A stretch of 64,000 nucleotides of DNA from Bipolaris cookei (lineage: Eukaryota > Ascomycota > Dothideomycetes > Pleosporales > Pleosporaceae): assembly GCA_002286855.1 (NCBI GenBank), contig NRSV01000033.1, forward strand, positions 310,001 to 374,000, given 5' to 3'. The notes under the pieces are model-generated. The model ran no database searches and had not been told where the DNA came from. It saw nothing but the letters and a program-made list of their open reading frames with translations. Positions 47,488 to 59,611 of the stretch are shown one piece after another. The position numbers were made by a program, and so were the translations under genes. Numbering within the stretch: the first letter of the stretch is position 1; the number at the start of each line of letters is the position of its first letter.

Positions 47488-50400
47488 ATGAACAGACAGC
47501 AAGTCTTTCAACAGGTCAGCAGCACCTTCGTCGCCATGTCCTACGCCTGCGCTAATCCCTTTTCAGCTGAAGCACATATGCATTCGCCTCTTGCAAGTCA
47601 CTGCCAGCCTCTCGCAAAACCAAAGTGCTCGCAAGGACTTGATAGATGCCCTTTCTGATCTGCTTACTACACTGCGCGCCCTAGCTAGCCAACCCGGTCT
47701 GCTGGATGCAAAGCTGACCGAGTACGCCTTCGTCCCCATTTCACAGGTGTTGCGAATCTCGCGCCAAGTCCCTGTTCGCGCGCTCGAAATTTGCCTCGAG
47801 TGCATTTCAACATTGCTATGTGCGGGCTGGGGAGGCCGTCTGGAGCCAGCTCTGTCTGGCCAGCTGCTCATTCTCTTCACCTTCCTCGCCAAACCCTCGT
47901 CTGCCGAGAATGGCATCTCAGCCACATCCGAAGAGCTTCAGTCCTTGGCCCTCAAGTGCATCTCGGAGTTGATGACAGGAGTATCTCGTACAGCTGAGGG
48001 CCAACAGGCCATCACGGCAACTCCAAACATCCCTGCTCTTGGAGAGGCAGTCTTGGTCATGCTCCAAAGCCTCACAGATAGCAATGCTAATAACATAAAA
48101 TTTCAGGCTGTTTGTGCAACAAAATCAACCATCGATACCATAGTGGACAACGATGCTCTTGCGAGCTTTCTGCCTAGAATGATCTCATCTTTAACCAAAG
48201 TCCTGACTCCAAGCAGCAGTAACCGACCAGGCTTTCGGGTTGTGGAGCAAGGTCTGGATATATTCGCATTGCTCCTCGGTCGCCTCCTGAGCGACGCAAA
48301 GGTCAAAGATCTATCCGATGAAGACCCGACTAAAGGTTCGGAAGATAGTGTCAAAGTAGTGCGTTCAACTTCCTGGCTGCAGGCGACCTCCTTGCAGATC
48401 AAGATTGCGCTCGCCAATGTCTTCAAACTGCGAGATCATGATAAACCAGAAGTTCGGCAAGCCCTTCTCAGGCTATGCTTGTGCATCATACAAGATTGCC
48501 GTACATCGCTTTCTCTTTGCACGAGCATGGCTACCGAGACCATGATTAGTCTGGCTGGTCACGAAAGCTTGAGTGGCTCGATTGAGCACGAAATCAAAGG
48601 ACTGTTACTTGTAGACCAGAAACTTTCCGATCTCTTACGCGAAAGCTTGCACGGCTGGATACTAGCACTACCGCGACTGATGCAGTCCAAGGATGATCAA
48701 AATCGGCGTCGAATCATAAACCAGATATCGGTTTCCTTACGGCTCTTTGAACAAGATCCAATCATCTTAGATGAGCAGTTAGCCGACAGTCTGCGCGACG
48801 GTGTTTCTGCCGTCATTTCTGATGCAAAAGGTTTGGAGGAGTTGAATGAAAACACATACAATACCATCACCAATCACACCCTAGCTCTTAATTCCATGAA
48901 ATCATTATCCTTTCCGTCCATCAGCTTGCAGTTCAAAGGCCAGGATGACATGATGGCAGAGTTCAAACTTTTAGTCCAAGAGATTGCAAAATCCAACTCA
49001 GCTCTTGCAGTAGTACAAGCACTTACGGGCTCCATCGATATGGGGACAGCTGAGATGCGCCTGGCTAGCTTCTGGTTGTCAATCAATCTAGTCAGGGATG
49101 CGGCTGCAATCAACCCATCAGTCGATGATTTCATGGATCTTGGAACGCCAAATCCCAGGGAAGAGCTGTTGGACCATTTGTACTCGCATTCCCTCTCTTT
49201 ACTGAATCAGCAGGAGCCAGCTACAGAGACACCCTGGCATTTCTTCGCCTTGGCGCTCGAGACAGTAGCATTACAGGCTAAACAGTACAAGACTGACTTT
49301 CGACCCGAGCTGAGCGAGGTTCTCTATCCAATACTTCACTACCTGGGAAGTTCCAATACGGCTCTGCGCGAGCATGCCTTGACATGTCTGAACATTGTTG
49401 CAGATGAATCCGGGCATGCTAATGCAGGAGAGCTGGTTGTCAAAAACGTCGACTACATCGTCAACGCAGTCGGTCTGAAACTTGTTTATGGAGATGTCTC
49501 ACCCCAAGCTCCGCAGGTCTTGCTCATGATGATGCGATTGTGCGGTCCATCTCTGCTGCCGTATCTCGATGATCTCGTTGACAGCATATTTGAAGCCTTG
49601 GAAAGATATCACGGATATCCCAAGCTTGCAGAACTGTTGTTCTCGGTGTTGAGAGGCATGACAGAGGAAGGCGTCAAAACGTCTCAACTTGCAATCACAT
49701 CAGATAGCAATAGACGGCACGAGGGCAAGCAAAGCATGGAGTTCACAATGGCCGATGTCATGAAAACACTCAAGAAGCTAGAAGCTGACTTACAACGCCG
49801 GGAAGAGGAAGAGAAGAAAGCCTCAAAAGAGTCTTTCCCTCAGAAGCCTTGGAAAGAAGAAAAGGATCCAGAAGATGCCAACGGCAATCCCAGTGAAGAG
49901 GATGAACATCCACCACCCCAGACAGAAGAGCCTCCGCCACCAGCACCTCACACCTTCAACGTTCTTCTCAAGATCTCCGAGTTGACACAACACTACTTGA
50001 CGACTACCTCTCCTTCACTACGCAACTCTTTGCTATCCCTCCTCCAAACCACTATGCCTGCGCTTGCCAAACATGAAAACTCATTTTTACCACTCATTAA
50101 CACCCTATGGCCTGTACTACTGCCTCGACTTCAAGATCCCGAGGCATACATTGTATCAAGTACTCTCGATACCATAGTGCTTATATGCGAACACGCAGGG
50201 AATTTCATGAGGACAAGAATCGATGACGCATGGCATCTTATACAAAAGGTGCATAAACGTACCAACACGCAAAGTGGCACCAGCAAAAGCAGTAACAAAA
50301 ACATACAAGCAGTGCGCACTAGCAGAATAGAGACCGAGATGATGAGTCTTTCAATATCCGTAAATCCCACTACCAAGCTATCACGACCAGAAGCGTACAT

Positions 50401-50722
50401 TGATACACCCTCACGCATGATCTGGAATAGCCTGGTCAAGTTGCTGTGTGCCATCGTTGAATACGTCACCGTCCGAGCTGAGCGGTTCGAAGAGATACTG
50501 GATATGCTAGACCCGGTTCTAGAAAGTAAGAACGTACGCCAAGCACTTGAATGCAGCAACGCCGATGCTGTTTGGTTACGGCTTTACAAAAAGAGTCGAC
50601 GAGATGAAAGCGGCAAACAATCTCTTACTCCTATTTCTAGCACTGGTGCTGCGGCTCAGACAAAAATGATTTTTGGCAAAGTACCGGTTGGGAAACCACA
50701 ATGGCAATTTGTGCGGATTTAA
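47488..50722 (+). CDS. tti1: Tti1, HEAT-repeat subunit of the Tel2-Tti1-Tti2 complex
   Basis: The TTT complex works with Hsp90 to fold PI3K-like kinases (TOR, Mec1/ATR, Tel1/ATM). Exons are 47488-47514 (9 codons) and 47567-50722 (1060 residues); the 52-nt intron has a GCTAAT branch. The protein is helical throughout with HEAT-type repeats and a charged linker (about 715-770: RREEEEKKASKES, acid and Pro runs). Then come conserved C-terminal blocks: PAPHTFNVLLKISELTQHYL, LINTLWPVLLPRLQDPEAYI and LVKLLCAIVEYVTVRAERFE. The last part ends GKVPVGKPQWQFVRI. The name comes from overall plan and recalled fungal Tti1 sequence. Confidence 0.82.
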
Positions 50723-52452
50723 AACATGTACTGAGTGAGGGCAAATATATATTCCAAGCTTCCGAGGACCGATTCGTAACTATTCACGACCCACTATTAA
50801 GTCAATTGCGAATGCTGAGAGAATACGATGGAATTTGCCGGATCCAGTGTTCAGCCTTTATATAACATCATACTCCTGAGGATCGAGGTGTTCCGTACCA
50901 TTATCTTCTTTGGTCACCAACAAGCAACCCTACAAGAGCAACATCTGCAACTAATGAGTAAAGAGCAATTTAAATTGTCAGATCTACGTACATTTGGAGA
51001 AGTATATCTCATGCCTCCTTCTCCCTCCTTTCCCCGTCCATCCCATCTATGTCCCGCCTCGTACTTCATTGCCACGTCCAAGACCTGTGTCCTGTCGATT
51101 TCTCTTCTGCAAGTTTAGTGTGTAACCAGTCATCTACAAACACCTCTTTTTTTCTTTAAAAAAAATAAAAAACGTCATCGATAATGTTACATACACCAGG
51201 TTGTGAATGCTGGCTCCACTTATGGGAAGTCCTGATCCGCAATCGCCAACCTAGGCTTAAACAAGCCGTATGCGAGTCCCCAAGCCTTTCCAGTAACCTG
51301 ATCACCTCAGATCTTCAATATAAACTACATACATTCAAAAAATGTCTTTCCTTGCACACCCATTCCAAATCCTTTCCAATCTCCACCTTGAAAATCTGGT
51401 GAAGCCGCATGTCTGAGTAGAATCACCAGACTGAGAGGACGATGGTGAAAATAGTCAAGATGTTGAATGGGCTCTGTAGCTAGCTAGCATAAGCGTGGAC
51501 CGGGTGCAAACAGCAAGGTACGAAGCATGTGCGCGCGGGGTCAAAGAGGGTTTGCACGAATGCAGGAGGGTTGCCAAAAGACAGGTGTGTGTATTCAAAA
51601 TTCTTATTCTTCTTGCCTATCTACGTGCGTACAAGGTTCTCTTCTTATGCTCTCTGCTGTGTGCGGGGTAGAGCTTCCGAGCCATCCCATCACTGTAACA
51701 TTATCACTTATACGGACACAAGGTCTGATTATTGTGTATGACTAGGAATATTCTGTATCTTCACGGCGCTGAGTGGAAATGCTGGAAAGTTATGGAGAGC
51801 ACAGAAGAACATTCTGGAGAAATAGATAAATCATGGGATATGGAATAATCGTACTCTTTTTTTTTTGAGATGAATGAGAGGTATCTAATGTTTGTCTAGG
51901 TGATAAGGGGCTTGAGAGGTTAGGATTAACGCTCATGACTGTTCACGACTATATTGCTTGACTCGTAGCAGGCATCGAGATCAGGTACATTCAGCAAAGA
52001 ATTTGCTAGTATGAAGTCGATTACATGTATTTTTTTCAATAATAGCTCGACATATCTGCCGGGGCTGTTAGCAAAATTACTAGATGACAATTATGATTTC
52101 CTGTGTTCAAAGCTCTACCGTATATGAAATAGGCTTCAATGACAGCGCATCTGGACCCGGTTATTATTATTCCATTATAGTCTATGTAGCTCGTGGCCAT
52201 GTAAGACTTTGACCGGAGGCCGTTCTATGGGGTATTTATTTACAATTTTGGGGTTTGTGGTGTATACTGTAGCTGTGGTGCTTCGGCCTTTATCTAGTTA
52301 AGCTATTACTAGCTTTCTAGATGCCTGGTGCTGAGGAGCAGTTAGGTAATAGGGAAAGATGTAGGGTAGCTAGGCTGCCTTCCAGCGAGCTCTCTTTCTG
52401 GACCCGATTATTAGATTTGTGTAGTCAAGGTCATTCGATTTTGTGCAGTTTG

Positions 52453-52460
52453 TATATAAA
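52453..52460 (+). promoter_or_regulatory. TATA box with pyrimidine-rich leader
   Basis: TATATAAA is followed by about 100 bp of C/T-rich leader (ACTCTAGTCTCTTCAAC) up to an ATG at 52560. This is classic fungal promoter architecture, yet no long gene follows. Confidence 0.35.
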
Positions 52461-52579
52461 GATTCAAAGCCACACCACACTCCCATCATCAACTGATCTT
52501 ACAATCTGCCGATCCTATATTTCCTCTACTCTAGTCTCTTCAACTTAGACTCTTCATACATGGTATCGATCGATTGCCA

Positions 52580-52822
52580 ATGAGGTGTTTTAAGCAGTCC
52601 GAAGTCCCGCCGACCAAACACTATTCAGCGGGTCCACTCACACAACACACGGCTACAACCGTACGGCGGGGAGCTTATTTGAGGAAGAGTTTAGAATGTC
52701 TGACAGAGTATCAGATTGCGTTATATAGCTGCGTTGGTTGTAGCGCAACTGCCAAATATAGTACTGCTTGTCGCAGCCTCCCAAACGTTGAGTACCAGGC
52801 GGGGCTGGGAGTTGGAATATAA
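52580..52822 (+). CDS. Possible small protein (80 aa), uncertain
   Basis: An ATG at 52580 opens 80 codons, with Cys residues in the second half (CVGCSATAKYSTAC). A seven-codon upstream ORF from 52560 ends in TGA overlapping this ATG (ATGA). The TATA/leader structure upstream supports transcription. There is no signal peptide and no known family. It may equally be a remnant behind an orphan promoter. Confidence 0.2.
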   Translation: MRCFKQSEVPPTKHYSAGPLTQHTATTVRRGAYLRKSLECLTEYQIALYSCVGCSATAKYSTACRSLPNVEYQAGLGVGI

Positions 52823-53484
52823 ATAAGCAGAGTAAAAGAAACTGGTGCCTCTCTATTAATGAATAATATTTCGGCGCGTAAGCACCTCCGAGTCAGCCAA
52901 ACGTCCGGCGATATGTACATGCAGTTTGATATGCATATGTAGACGTTATCTTAATTGGGATAAGCGCACCTGGTTCTATATTACAGATGTCCTAACGCCT
53001 ATTTTGAGTCTGGTGAGTGAGTATCTTAATGTATCTGAGCAAATTTTCTGAGTATTTGAGGCATTTGAAAATGTGCGACACGAGCGATCACACCTTTAAC
53101 TGCGTTCGTACACGCTTGGTCTAAGATGGTAAGATGACAGATCAATATGTGGGGCTACAGTGACCTGCAAGAGAGCAAGCGAATGCTACTGCAATCGCAA
53201 GGCAGCCTGATGCGAGAAGATATAGAATTTACGTAAATCACATAAAGCTAGGTGGTGTTTATGCTAAGGCTATGTTGCCACAGGAGGTGAGGCTATTCGG
53301 AACAACGTCGGCCCCACAGAGGTTCGAGCTTCAACATGGGCGCGTCCAACCATCAGCCCCAGAGACCAACAACCCCATATCCTCCAAACACTCAACCCAC
53401 CCGCAACACAGCACGTCAAGCTATTTGGATCACCTTGCGACTTTTTGGAATCACATCTCAAACACTGCAAAGAAGAGCGCAAAG

Positions 53485-54368
53485 ATGCCACAACCGCGTA
53501 AGGCGCGTCGCATGTCGCTCAAGTAGACCATTTGTACTAAACAGCCACGTTAGCATCCCGCGCAATCGCCTCCAAAGACCTGCCGCCATCTGTCGAAACC
53601 GCTTACTACCGCAAATGCATCGATCTGCGCCGCCGGATAACCGACATCGAAGACAACAACGATGGCACGCGCTTGCGCATAACCCGCCTGAATCGGGGAA
53701 TCCAAAAGATGCGCCTCGAGCGCGCTTTTCTCCTCGAACAACTCAACAAGCACATGGAGTACAACGTCGACGACAGCGATCGGAGTAGCAGCCCACCGCC
53801 CACCCCAACAGACAAGCCGCTGCGTAGTAAGCGGAGTCACAACAGGAAGGGCACCCCACCCCTTAGCGGCGCCGGTGGCGCGAGCAGTACCGCAGGCGGC
53901 GAGGGCGAGAGACTGGGCCCCGAAGGAAGGATAGGAGCCATAGGCCATATATCGCATGGCGTAAACCCCGTTAGCAGCGCGCAAAGCACCCCAGACCCAG
54001 GACGGTCGCAGAGCAACTACTTTGGCACCATTGGAGCCGGCGCTGTCACCACGGCTGCGAGTCCCCCAACCAGCATTGTCAATGGTGCGCCACCGCCATC
54101 GCTGCCTCCCCTACAACCTCTCCCGTCGCTACAGCCTCAGCAACCAGCGCAGTCTCAGCCTCAGCCTCAGCGCCAGTACTTTGATCCTGCGTATGACGAG
54201 CAACGTCCTGCGCCTGCGGCTAATGACGAAGAAGGCGGTCGGCAACGCGCTCTCTCTGGCGCTGCGCAGCAGCCTCCTGCAGCTACTACGTCCGAGTCTG
54301 CTGCTGCTCCACCGCAGAATGGGGACACTGAGATGACGGACGCGAGCTTCACGGCTGTGAACCGGTAG
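53485..54368 (+). CDS. INO80 complex subunit F-domain protein
   Basis: Proteins with this domain (human TFPT) sit in the INO80 nucleosome remodeller. Exon 1 is only 13 nt (53485-53497), exon 2 is 53545-54368 (278 residues). The 47-nt intron has a TACTAAAC branch, and splicing bypasses an in-frame TAG. Residues about 10-75 hold the conserved coiled coil: AYYRKCIDLRRRITDIEDNN, TRLRITRLNRGIQKMRLERAFLLEQL. The rest is disordered, with Ser/Pro, Gly/Ala and Pro/Gln runs, and the final part (GDTEMTDASF) is acidic. The assignment rests on the coiled-coil pattern recalled from fungal INO80F proteins. Confidence 0.65.
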
Positions 54369-54945
54369 GATGATTCCAACGCATCAAGCAAGGGACAGTA
54401 ATAGCAACACGACAGGTGGTATCAAGTCAAGGCGTTTACAAGGTTTGTTTTGAGGAGTATTTTGCTGGAAACGCTATCATCCTTTTTTTTTAAAACCATG
54501 GGTTTTGCTGGAGGGCCACCATGTATACTGGTCTTACTGAGCATCTCGGAGTGTATTAGTAGCAAAAAAGGGCATTCTTGTTTGTCCGTTGTATGGTTGC
54601 CGAGCGCCTAGCATTCCTGTTTCGATCACATAGATTCAAATTTGGTCATTGTTACTGCTGATCTCGCGTGGATTCTGATTACAAGCCTGCATCGTCTGGT
54701 CAGGATGCTGAATGAACTATCACACTTAGAGTGTCACGGCTAGTTATCGCTACATCCTACAGCATTCCTTTGGTCTCCTTCCCGCTACTTTATCTTCTTC
54801 ACGACAGACGTGTCCTTGATTCTGGGCTTTTCATGCACCCCGAATAATCCAAGCCTGGAAATATTGATACAAATCAAACCATCGAATATCCTTTGGAGCC
54901 AATACAATCTGTCACTACATGCAAAGAAGTAAACACGACTGTTCC
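54369..54945. other. Intergenic between convergent genes, no gene seen
   Basis: Shared 3' flanks of the INO80F-like gene and the uncharacterised gene; contains a T-run near 54485. Confidence 0.4.
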
Positions 54946-56870
54946 CTATTCGCTGTCCTTGTAGTGAACACCGGTTGCAAGCTCGCATGGATCAGGTGCG
55001 TATCCAATGTTACAGTGCACCCAGTCCTCGTCGTCCGTAACTTCACACCTGAAGCTGAGCGCGTGGTAGATGTTGGCAAAGCGAAATTCAGTGTACTCAT
55101 GCTAGAATAACACAGTAAGTGTTTTGCAACTGCATAAAGGTAGGCAGCAACTCACACCGCTGGCATTCTTCCCATGCTTGATGCAGTCAACCTCGCGCTT
55201 GTTGACCTGGCTCTTTCCTTTGGCAAGTACCATGAGCCGCGTGTCGGTGTAGTCTACTTTTTCAATAGCTCGGACACAACGAGTAATGCCTTTATCGATG
55301 CAGCCCTGGATGACATCGTTGTTGGAGTTTGGACCCTCAGCCAGCTCAACGAACACCACAGCCGATTTCTTATCTCTAAAGACCTCTATTCCATTTACAG
55401 TATCCGCGTGATACTTCTTACAGCTATCCGCTGTGAGGAACTTGACAAGAGCGTTGAAGGAGCCGGGCTCTGGCATAGAGATGGACTCGAGCTTTCCACC
55501 CCACACTAGAGCCTGAAGCTGATTGATACTGGTGGCAGCCGAGACGCCCTTGAGAATACATGTACGAGGAGCTGCAGCTATTCCTTGTTAGCGCTGGTTA
55601 TATGAAATATTGCACAGTTGACTCACAAGAATCACGCTTCTCTTGCGTTGGCCATGTTTTCATGCTGTCGACTGGATCCTCAAGCACTAGCTTGCTTCCT
55701 AGCATATCTGGAATAATGGTCAACTCTGCCTCGGGAAGGATGTCAAGTAGAGCCTTGACTAGTCCGGTAACGTCATCAAGCATCTCCAACGATATGTGGT
55801 TCTCTTCTACAAGTACTGCGCAAAGTTTGAGAAAATCGCCGTTGACATCATCCAGTATCTGCTTAATGAAAGCAACCGTGCACTCCTTTCGGCCTTTGCG
55901 TAAGATCTTGTTGAGGTAATTGGTCACCGCGAACGCAAACCTTGCTTTGATAGCCTCATTTTCTTTCGATTCTATGCTCTTAACTGGTGTGTACGTGCCG
56001 CGCATCCTCTGAGAGACGACCTTGATTAGCTGTGGCGTACCCTCCTTGGTATCTGGAAGAGCATCCACATACGCGCTAGCTCTGCGCATATACTCATTCT
56101 CGAGCTCCGCTTGAGTAACGCTTGCGGGTTGTGCCGTTGCCTGTTTGACAACTGTTTCCATGGGCGCTGATGGGTTCATCAGACTAGTCTTTGTAATGCT
56201 TGGAAGGTTCTCAACTGGTGACACATTTTTGTAATTCTCGAGTCCCACGTTGCTGCTTGTGACGGGAGCAGAAAGCTCAGAGTTCTTGCTGATCAGACAG
56301 GCAAAAAGAGCATCAATCAATACGGATGTATCATCGGACTTAGGATCCTCCTGGGATGGGCCTGCCTTTGCGTTGGACGTTGGCGGTACACTAACAGACC
56401 TGCGGTTGCAAGAATTAGTGGTGAGATTCTGAGTCACAATAACGGCGGAGCACTCACGACTCAGCCACTAAAGGCTCCAGCTTATCCAACGTAGAAGCAA
56501 GGGGGATCATCGGCAGTGGGATGGACGCTACAGATGGAGCAGAAGTAGGAAGCAGATGGCTAGCGGCTCCTACAATCTTGACGGCACTCTTCTTGAGTTT
56601 CAAGGCACCCGGATTTGCAACGGGCTGAACAGCGGGTGTGTTGGGTGTCATCGAGGGGGCAACACTCTGCGACATGGCACCTTTTGAAGCAGTTGGTGGC
56701 GGGTCTGCCCATTGCGAGCGGTGCATAGCTGTAGGCGAACGAGATACCAGAGGTGAGTTTGTTTGTTGACGGCAACCCACACGTAATGGTGACAGCAGAA
56801 GAGATGGAAGTGATGAAGTTGAGCAGCGCTCCATAGAAGATGATGGATCACTGTGAGCGGCACTCGTCAT
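54946..56870 (-). CDS. Uncharacterised 587-residue protein
   Basis: Exons are 56870-56458, 56399-55627, 55577-55156 and 55101-54946; the introns are 58, 49 and 54 nt with consistent phases. Residues 1-200 are disordered, rich in Ser, Pro and Ala. Residues about 230-395 look helical (AELENEYMRRASAYVDAL, RFAFAVTNYLNKILRKGRK, DDVNGDFLKLCAVLVEEN). Residues 396-587 look like a folded alpha/beta domain (RTCILKGVSAATSINQLQAL, ESISMPEPGSFNALVKFL, SAVVFVELAEG). The repeated hydrophobic-strand pattern recalls an RRM-like fold, but no RNP motif is clear. The C-terminal exon (EYTEFRFANIYHALSF, WVHCNIGYAPDPCE) is Cys- and aromatic-rich. No signal peptide. I do not recognise a named family. Confidence 0.72.
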
Positions 56871-57643
56871 ATGCGTGTGGAGTTTTGTTTTGATGTTGCT
56901 GTATGGGGGTAATGTGGCTAGGTGGAACAAGTAGTGAGCAAGATTATATGGTAGGTGAGAGGGCGTGTGAACTAAATATTACTGCATCGATCGATAGGAA
57001 AGTTTTCGATACCGTGGATGCATGCCTCTGGGCAAGCCTGATAGTGCTTATCATTACTGATGCGTGCCAAACGAGACTGAGTGTTATTTGGCTGAGACCG
57101 ATGGAACTGCATTGGCACAGGCTTTTGGCAGTTGAGGTGACAGCAACATGGTGATGTCTAAAGCAAACAGGGAACAGGGCAGTCACATCGCAGTTGCCAC
57201 TTGCTGTGCGTGACAACATGCAGAGTTGGCTCATAGCGAAATGGAAATGCTCGCATGACCTGGACAGCCCCGGTTCTGAGAACAACAAACGTAAATTGTA
57301 AGTCGTGGGAAAGAGAGACCATGTCAAAGAGAAACAGGACATATGTCTGCGATAAAATGAGCTGCGTATTCGTTCGCTGAAGTTTGAACCTACTACCCAA
57401 AATCTCAGCTTGTTTCCCTTGAGTGTACTTCACTAGTAACGACGGTGTTCTCGACGGCATAACACAGCAGCGATATTATCTACAAAAAGGACTGCATATT
57501 CAGTTGACGTAGGACTCGCTCATAGGAGTATCTATATAGACTAGTCTGTTAATATACAAGGCTAGGAGAACATGCAGTGAATCTCGACATGCTGCAGCAG
57601 CACAAACACTCCAAAGATGTGTTGTTAGATCTGCGGTAGAGGA
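56871..57643. other. Intergenic, no gene seen
   Basis: Promoter of the uncharacterised gene and 3' flank of ste14. Short ORFs on both strands without domains. Confidence 0.4.
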
Positions 57644-58547
57644 TCATATAAAAGGTATCCAGACACGCGTCCGCATCTTGTATTCCCTATAATCATCGCT
57701 AAAGAATTCTAACAGATGCTTCTCTTCATCTAGTATGCATTAGAACAAGTACAAGGTTTCTGGGCCGCAGAGAGTGAGACTTACGGAAAATGCGTCTCTT
57801 GAAAAATGACCAAAGAACAGCAGTATATGCCAGGAAGCAAAAAGTATTTCCCAGCATGATCTGCGTCCCGATGCCCCACCAAAAGAAGCCAAAGTACGAG
57901 GGGTGTCGGAAGTAGTAATATAGCCCATGTGTCACCAGTTCATGGCCATCGTTCTTGCTTGACTGTACCATGTGGTTGAAATTAGTGCCAGCTTGTATCA
58001 TTGCAATGCTGCGGACAGTCTGTCCAACCGCAATCATAATGATACCGACTGCGATGACCCATGGTGGGTGGATATGGAATTGGTAGCCGGGGAAAAAGTA
58101 GGATGTGACGAATGTCTCGATAAAGGCCATGGTATGAGCGATGCGGTACTGGTCACCGTTACTGAGAAGAAACGATGCAACTTTGGCAACTGGGGTGTTG
58201 TGTGCGGCTGTCGTATAGAACTCGAGGAAGTGGAAGAGAGCAAGTGTGCTAAGGAACAGGCACGGTCGCCATAGATGGCTGCCGTGATATGCGAGAAGCG
58301 CAGCCCCAGCAAGTCCAAGCACAAGAGCGCAGCCTAAGCAAAAGGCACGCACAGCAATGCCTGATAGTGAGCGCTTGCCGTGGGGGTAGAAATCTGGGGA
58401 GATGGTGTTTGGGTTCCTTGGCTGAGTGGTGGGAACTTCGTTCGGGGGCTGCCTGTCTCCTGTTCCAGGAGCCCATGGTCCATGTCCATTCCCTGGATCT
58501 TCAGGTAGCGAGATGTCGATACCCGAGGATGAGCCATTTAAAGCCAT
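57644..58547 (-). CDS. ste14: Protein-S-isoprenylcysteine O-methyltransferase (Ste14/ICMT)
   Basis: Methylates the C-terminal prenyl-cysteine of CaaX proteins such as Ras and a-factor-type pheromones in the ER. Exons are 58547-57785 and 57729-57644 (282 residues). The 55-nt intron splices FKRRIF to HEEKHLLEFFSDDYREYK, the conserved ICMT end. Residues 1-60 are a Pro-rich cytosolic tail; several membrane helices follow. Signature motifs: QAGTNFNHMVQSSKNDGHELVTHGLYYYFRHPSY (split here: cofactor-binding HxLVTxGxYxxxRHPSY type) and WWGIGTQ. It ends at TGA 57646-57644. It is divergent from the acetyltransferase with 360 bp between. Confidence 0.92.
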
Positions 58548-58907
58548 GATTGCTGCGGGTAGGGAAGCGAAGAGCGGTATGCGGAGACTTGAATGTGCGG
58601 TCGGGAAGAGGCAAACGGCAGTGTTCAGAACATGGCTTTATACAACGCTGAAGAAAAAATTGCACAGCTACCGGAAGGCTGGGCGGACTGCCGCAACGCA
58701 AGACAATAGCAAAGCGCAGAGGAATAAGAGAGGGTTGCCATTGTTCTTGATGTCGCGCCTCGCCAGTCGGCAGCCCACGAGATCCGCACGCTATTCTAAT
58801 ATCGGCCTAGCTTGTCAAGGACATCCCCGCAACCTCAGGCCCCGGCATCGTCGAGTCTGACAAGGTCTGTTCAAAAGCTAACAGTCGTGATTTTGTGCAA
58901 CGTTACA
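58548..58907. promoter_or_regulatory. Divergent ste14 / acetyltransferase promoter
   Basis: 360 bp between divergent starts; no clear binding palindrome seen. Confidence 0.3.
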
Positions 58908-59611
58908 ATGGAGCTTTCAGAGAACAAGAAGCGAATGGCCAGGGGAGAGCTCTACCATGCATTCACGCCCGAACTTGTAGCTGAGCGAGCAAGATGCAAA
59001 CACGCCTGCGCTAGGTACAACAAGGCTGGCGACGTGCCACGAAGGAAACTTACCGAGTTGTTCAGAGAGTATGTATGAGCCTTTGGTGCAACAAGTTTCT
59101 TTTTCACATTTTCGTCAGTGTCATCCAGGACAAGACACCTCTACCGCCACAAACATCATCAGCAGAAGACGACGACAAGCTTTTCGAAAATGACCCGTGG
59201 ATCGAGCCACCATTGGCAATGGACTACGGCTACAACGTTCGTCTTGGTGAAAACGTCTTCATCAACTTCAATTCCATTTTCTTGGATACCTGTCTCATCA
59301 CTGTCGGCTCTCGTACGCTTGTAGGCCCAAATGTCAGCTTTTATTCCGGCACGCATCCTCTTGACCCGGCCGTTCGCAACGGCACTCAGGGTCCAGAGCT
59401 CGGCAAGGAAATTCATGTTGGAGAAGACTGTTGGATTGGAGGGAATGTGTGCATACTACCAGGAGTCACTATTGGGAAAGGCAGCGTCGTTGGCGCCGGG
59501 AGTGTCGTTACAAAGAATATTCCCGACTTTACAGTGGTTGCGGGGAATCCTGCCAGGTTTATTCGCAAGATTGAGACTAGCATGGATCCCGTACAGAACA
59601 AGACACCATAG
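58908..59611 (+). CDS. Sugar O-acetyltransferase, LacA/NodL/maltose acetyltransferase type
   Basis: Transfers acetyl from acetyl-CoA to a sugar hydroxyl. Exons are 58908-59068 and 59119-59611 (217 residues); the 50-nt intron has a GTATGT donor. The N-terminal Mac domain (KKRMARGELYHAFTPELVAER) is followed by a left-handed beta-helix of hexapeptide repeats with the catalytic His in SFYSGTHPLD. The loop GKEIHVGEDCWIGGNVCILPGVTIGKGSVVGAGSVV (split across repeats) is typical, and it ends AGNPARFIRKI. It is intact. The substrate in fungi is not known. Confidence 0.9.

Larger units (their letters stand above)
50723..53484. other. 2.8-kb AT-leaning stretch, no well-supported gene
   Basis: It has many stops in all frames. 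From about 51700 to 53200 it is AT-rich and may include decayed sequence. The only candidate is a small ORF with a TATA promoter at 52453-52822, listed separately. Confidence 0.4.

Noticed and set aside
53311..53325. GGTTCGAGC on the plus strand, like a tRNA B box
   Set aside because: No A box or cloverleaf upstream; it lies in the leader of the INO80F-like gene.
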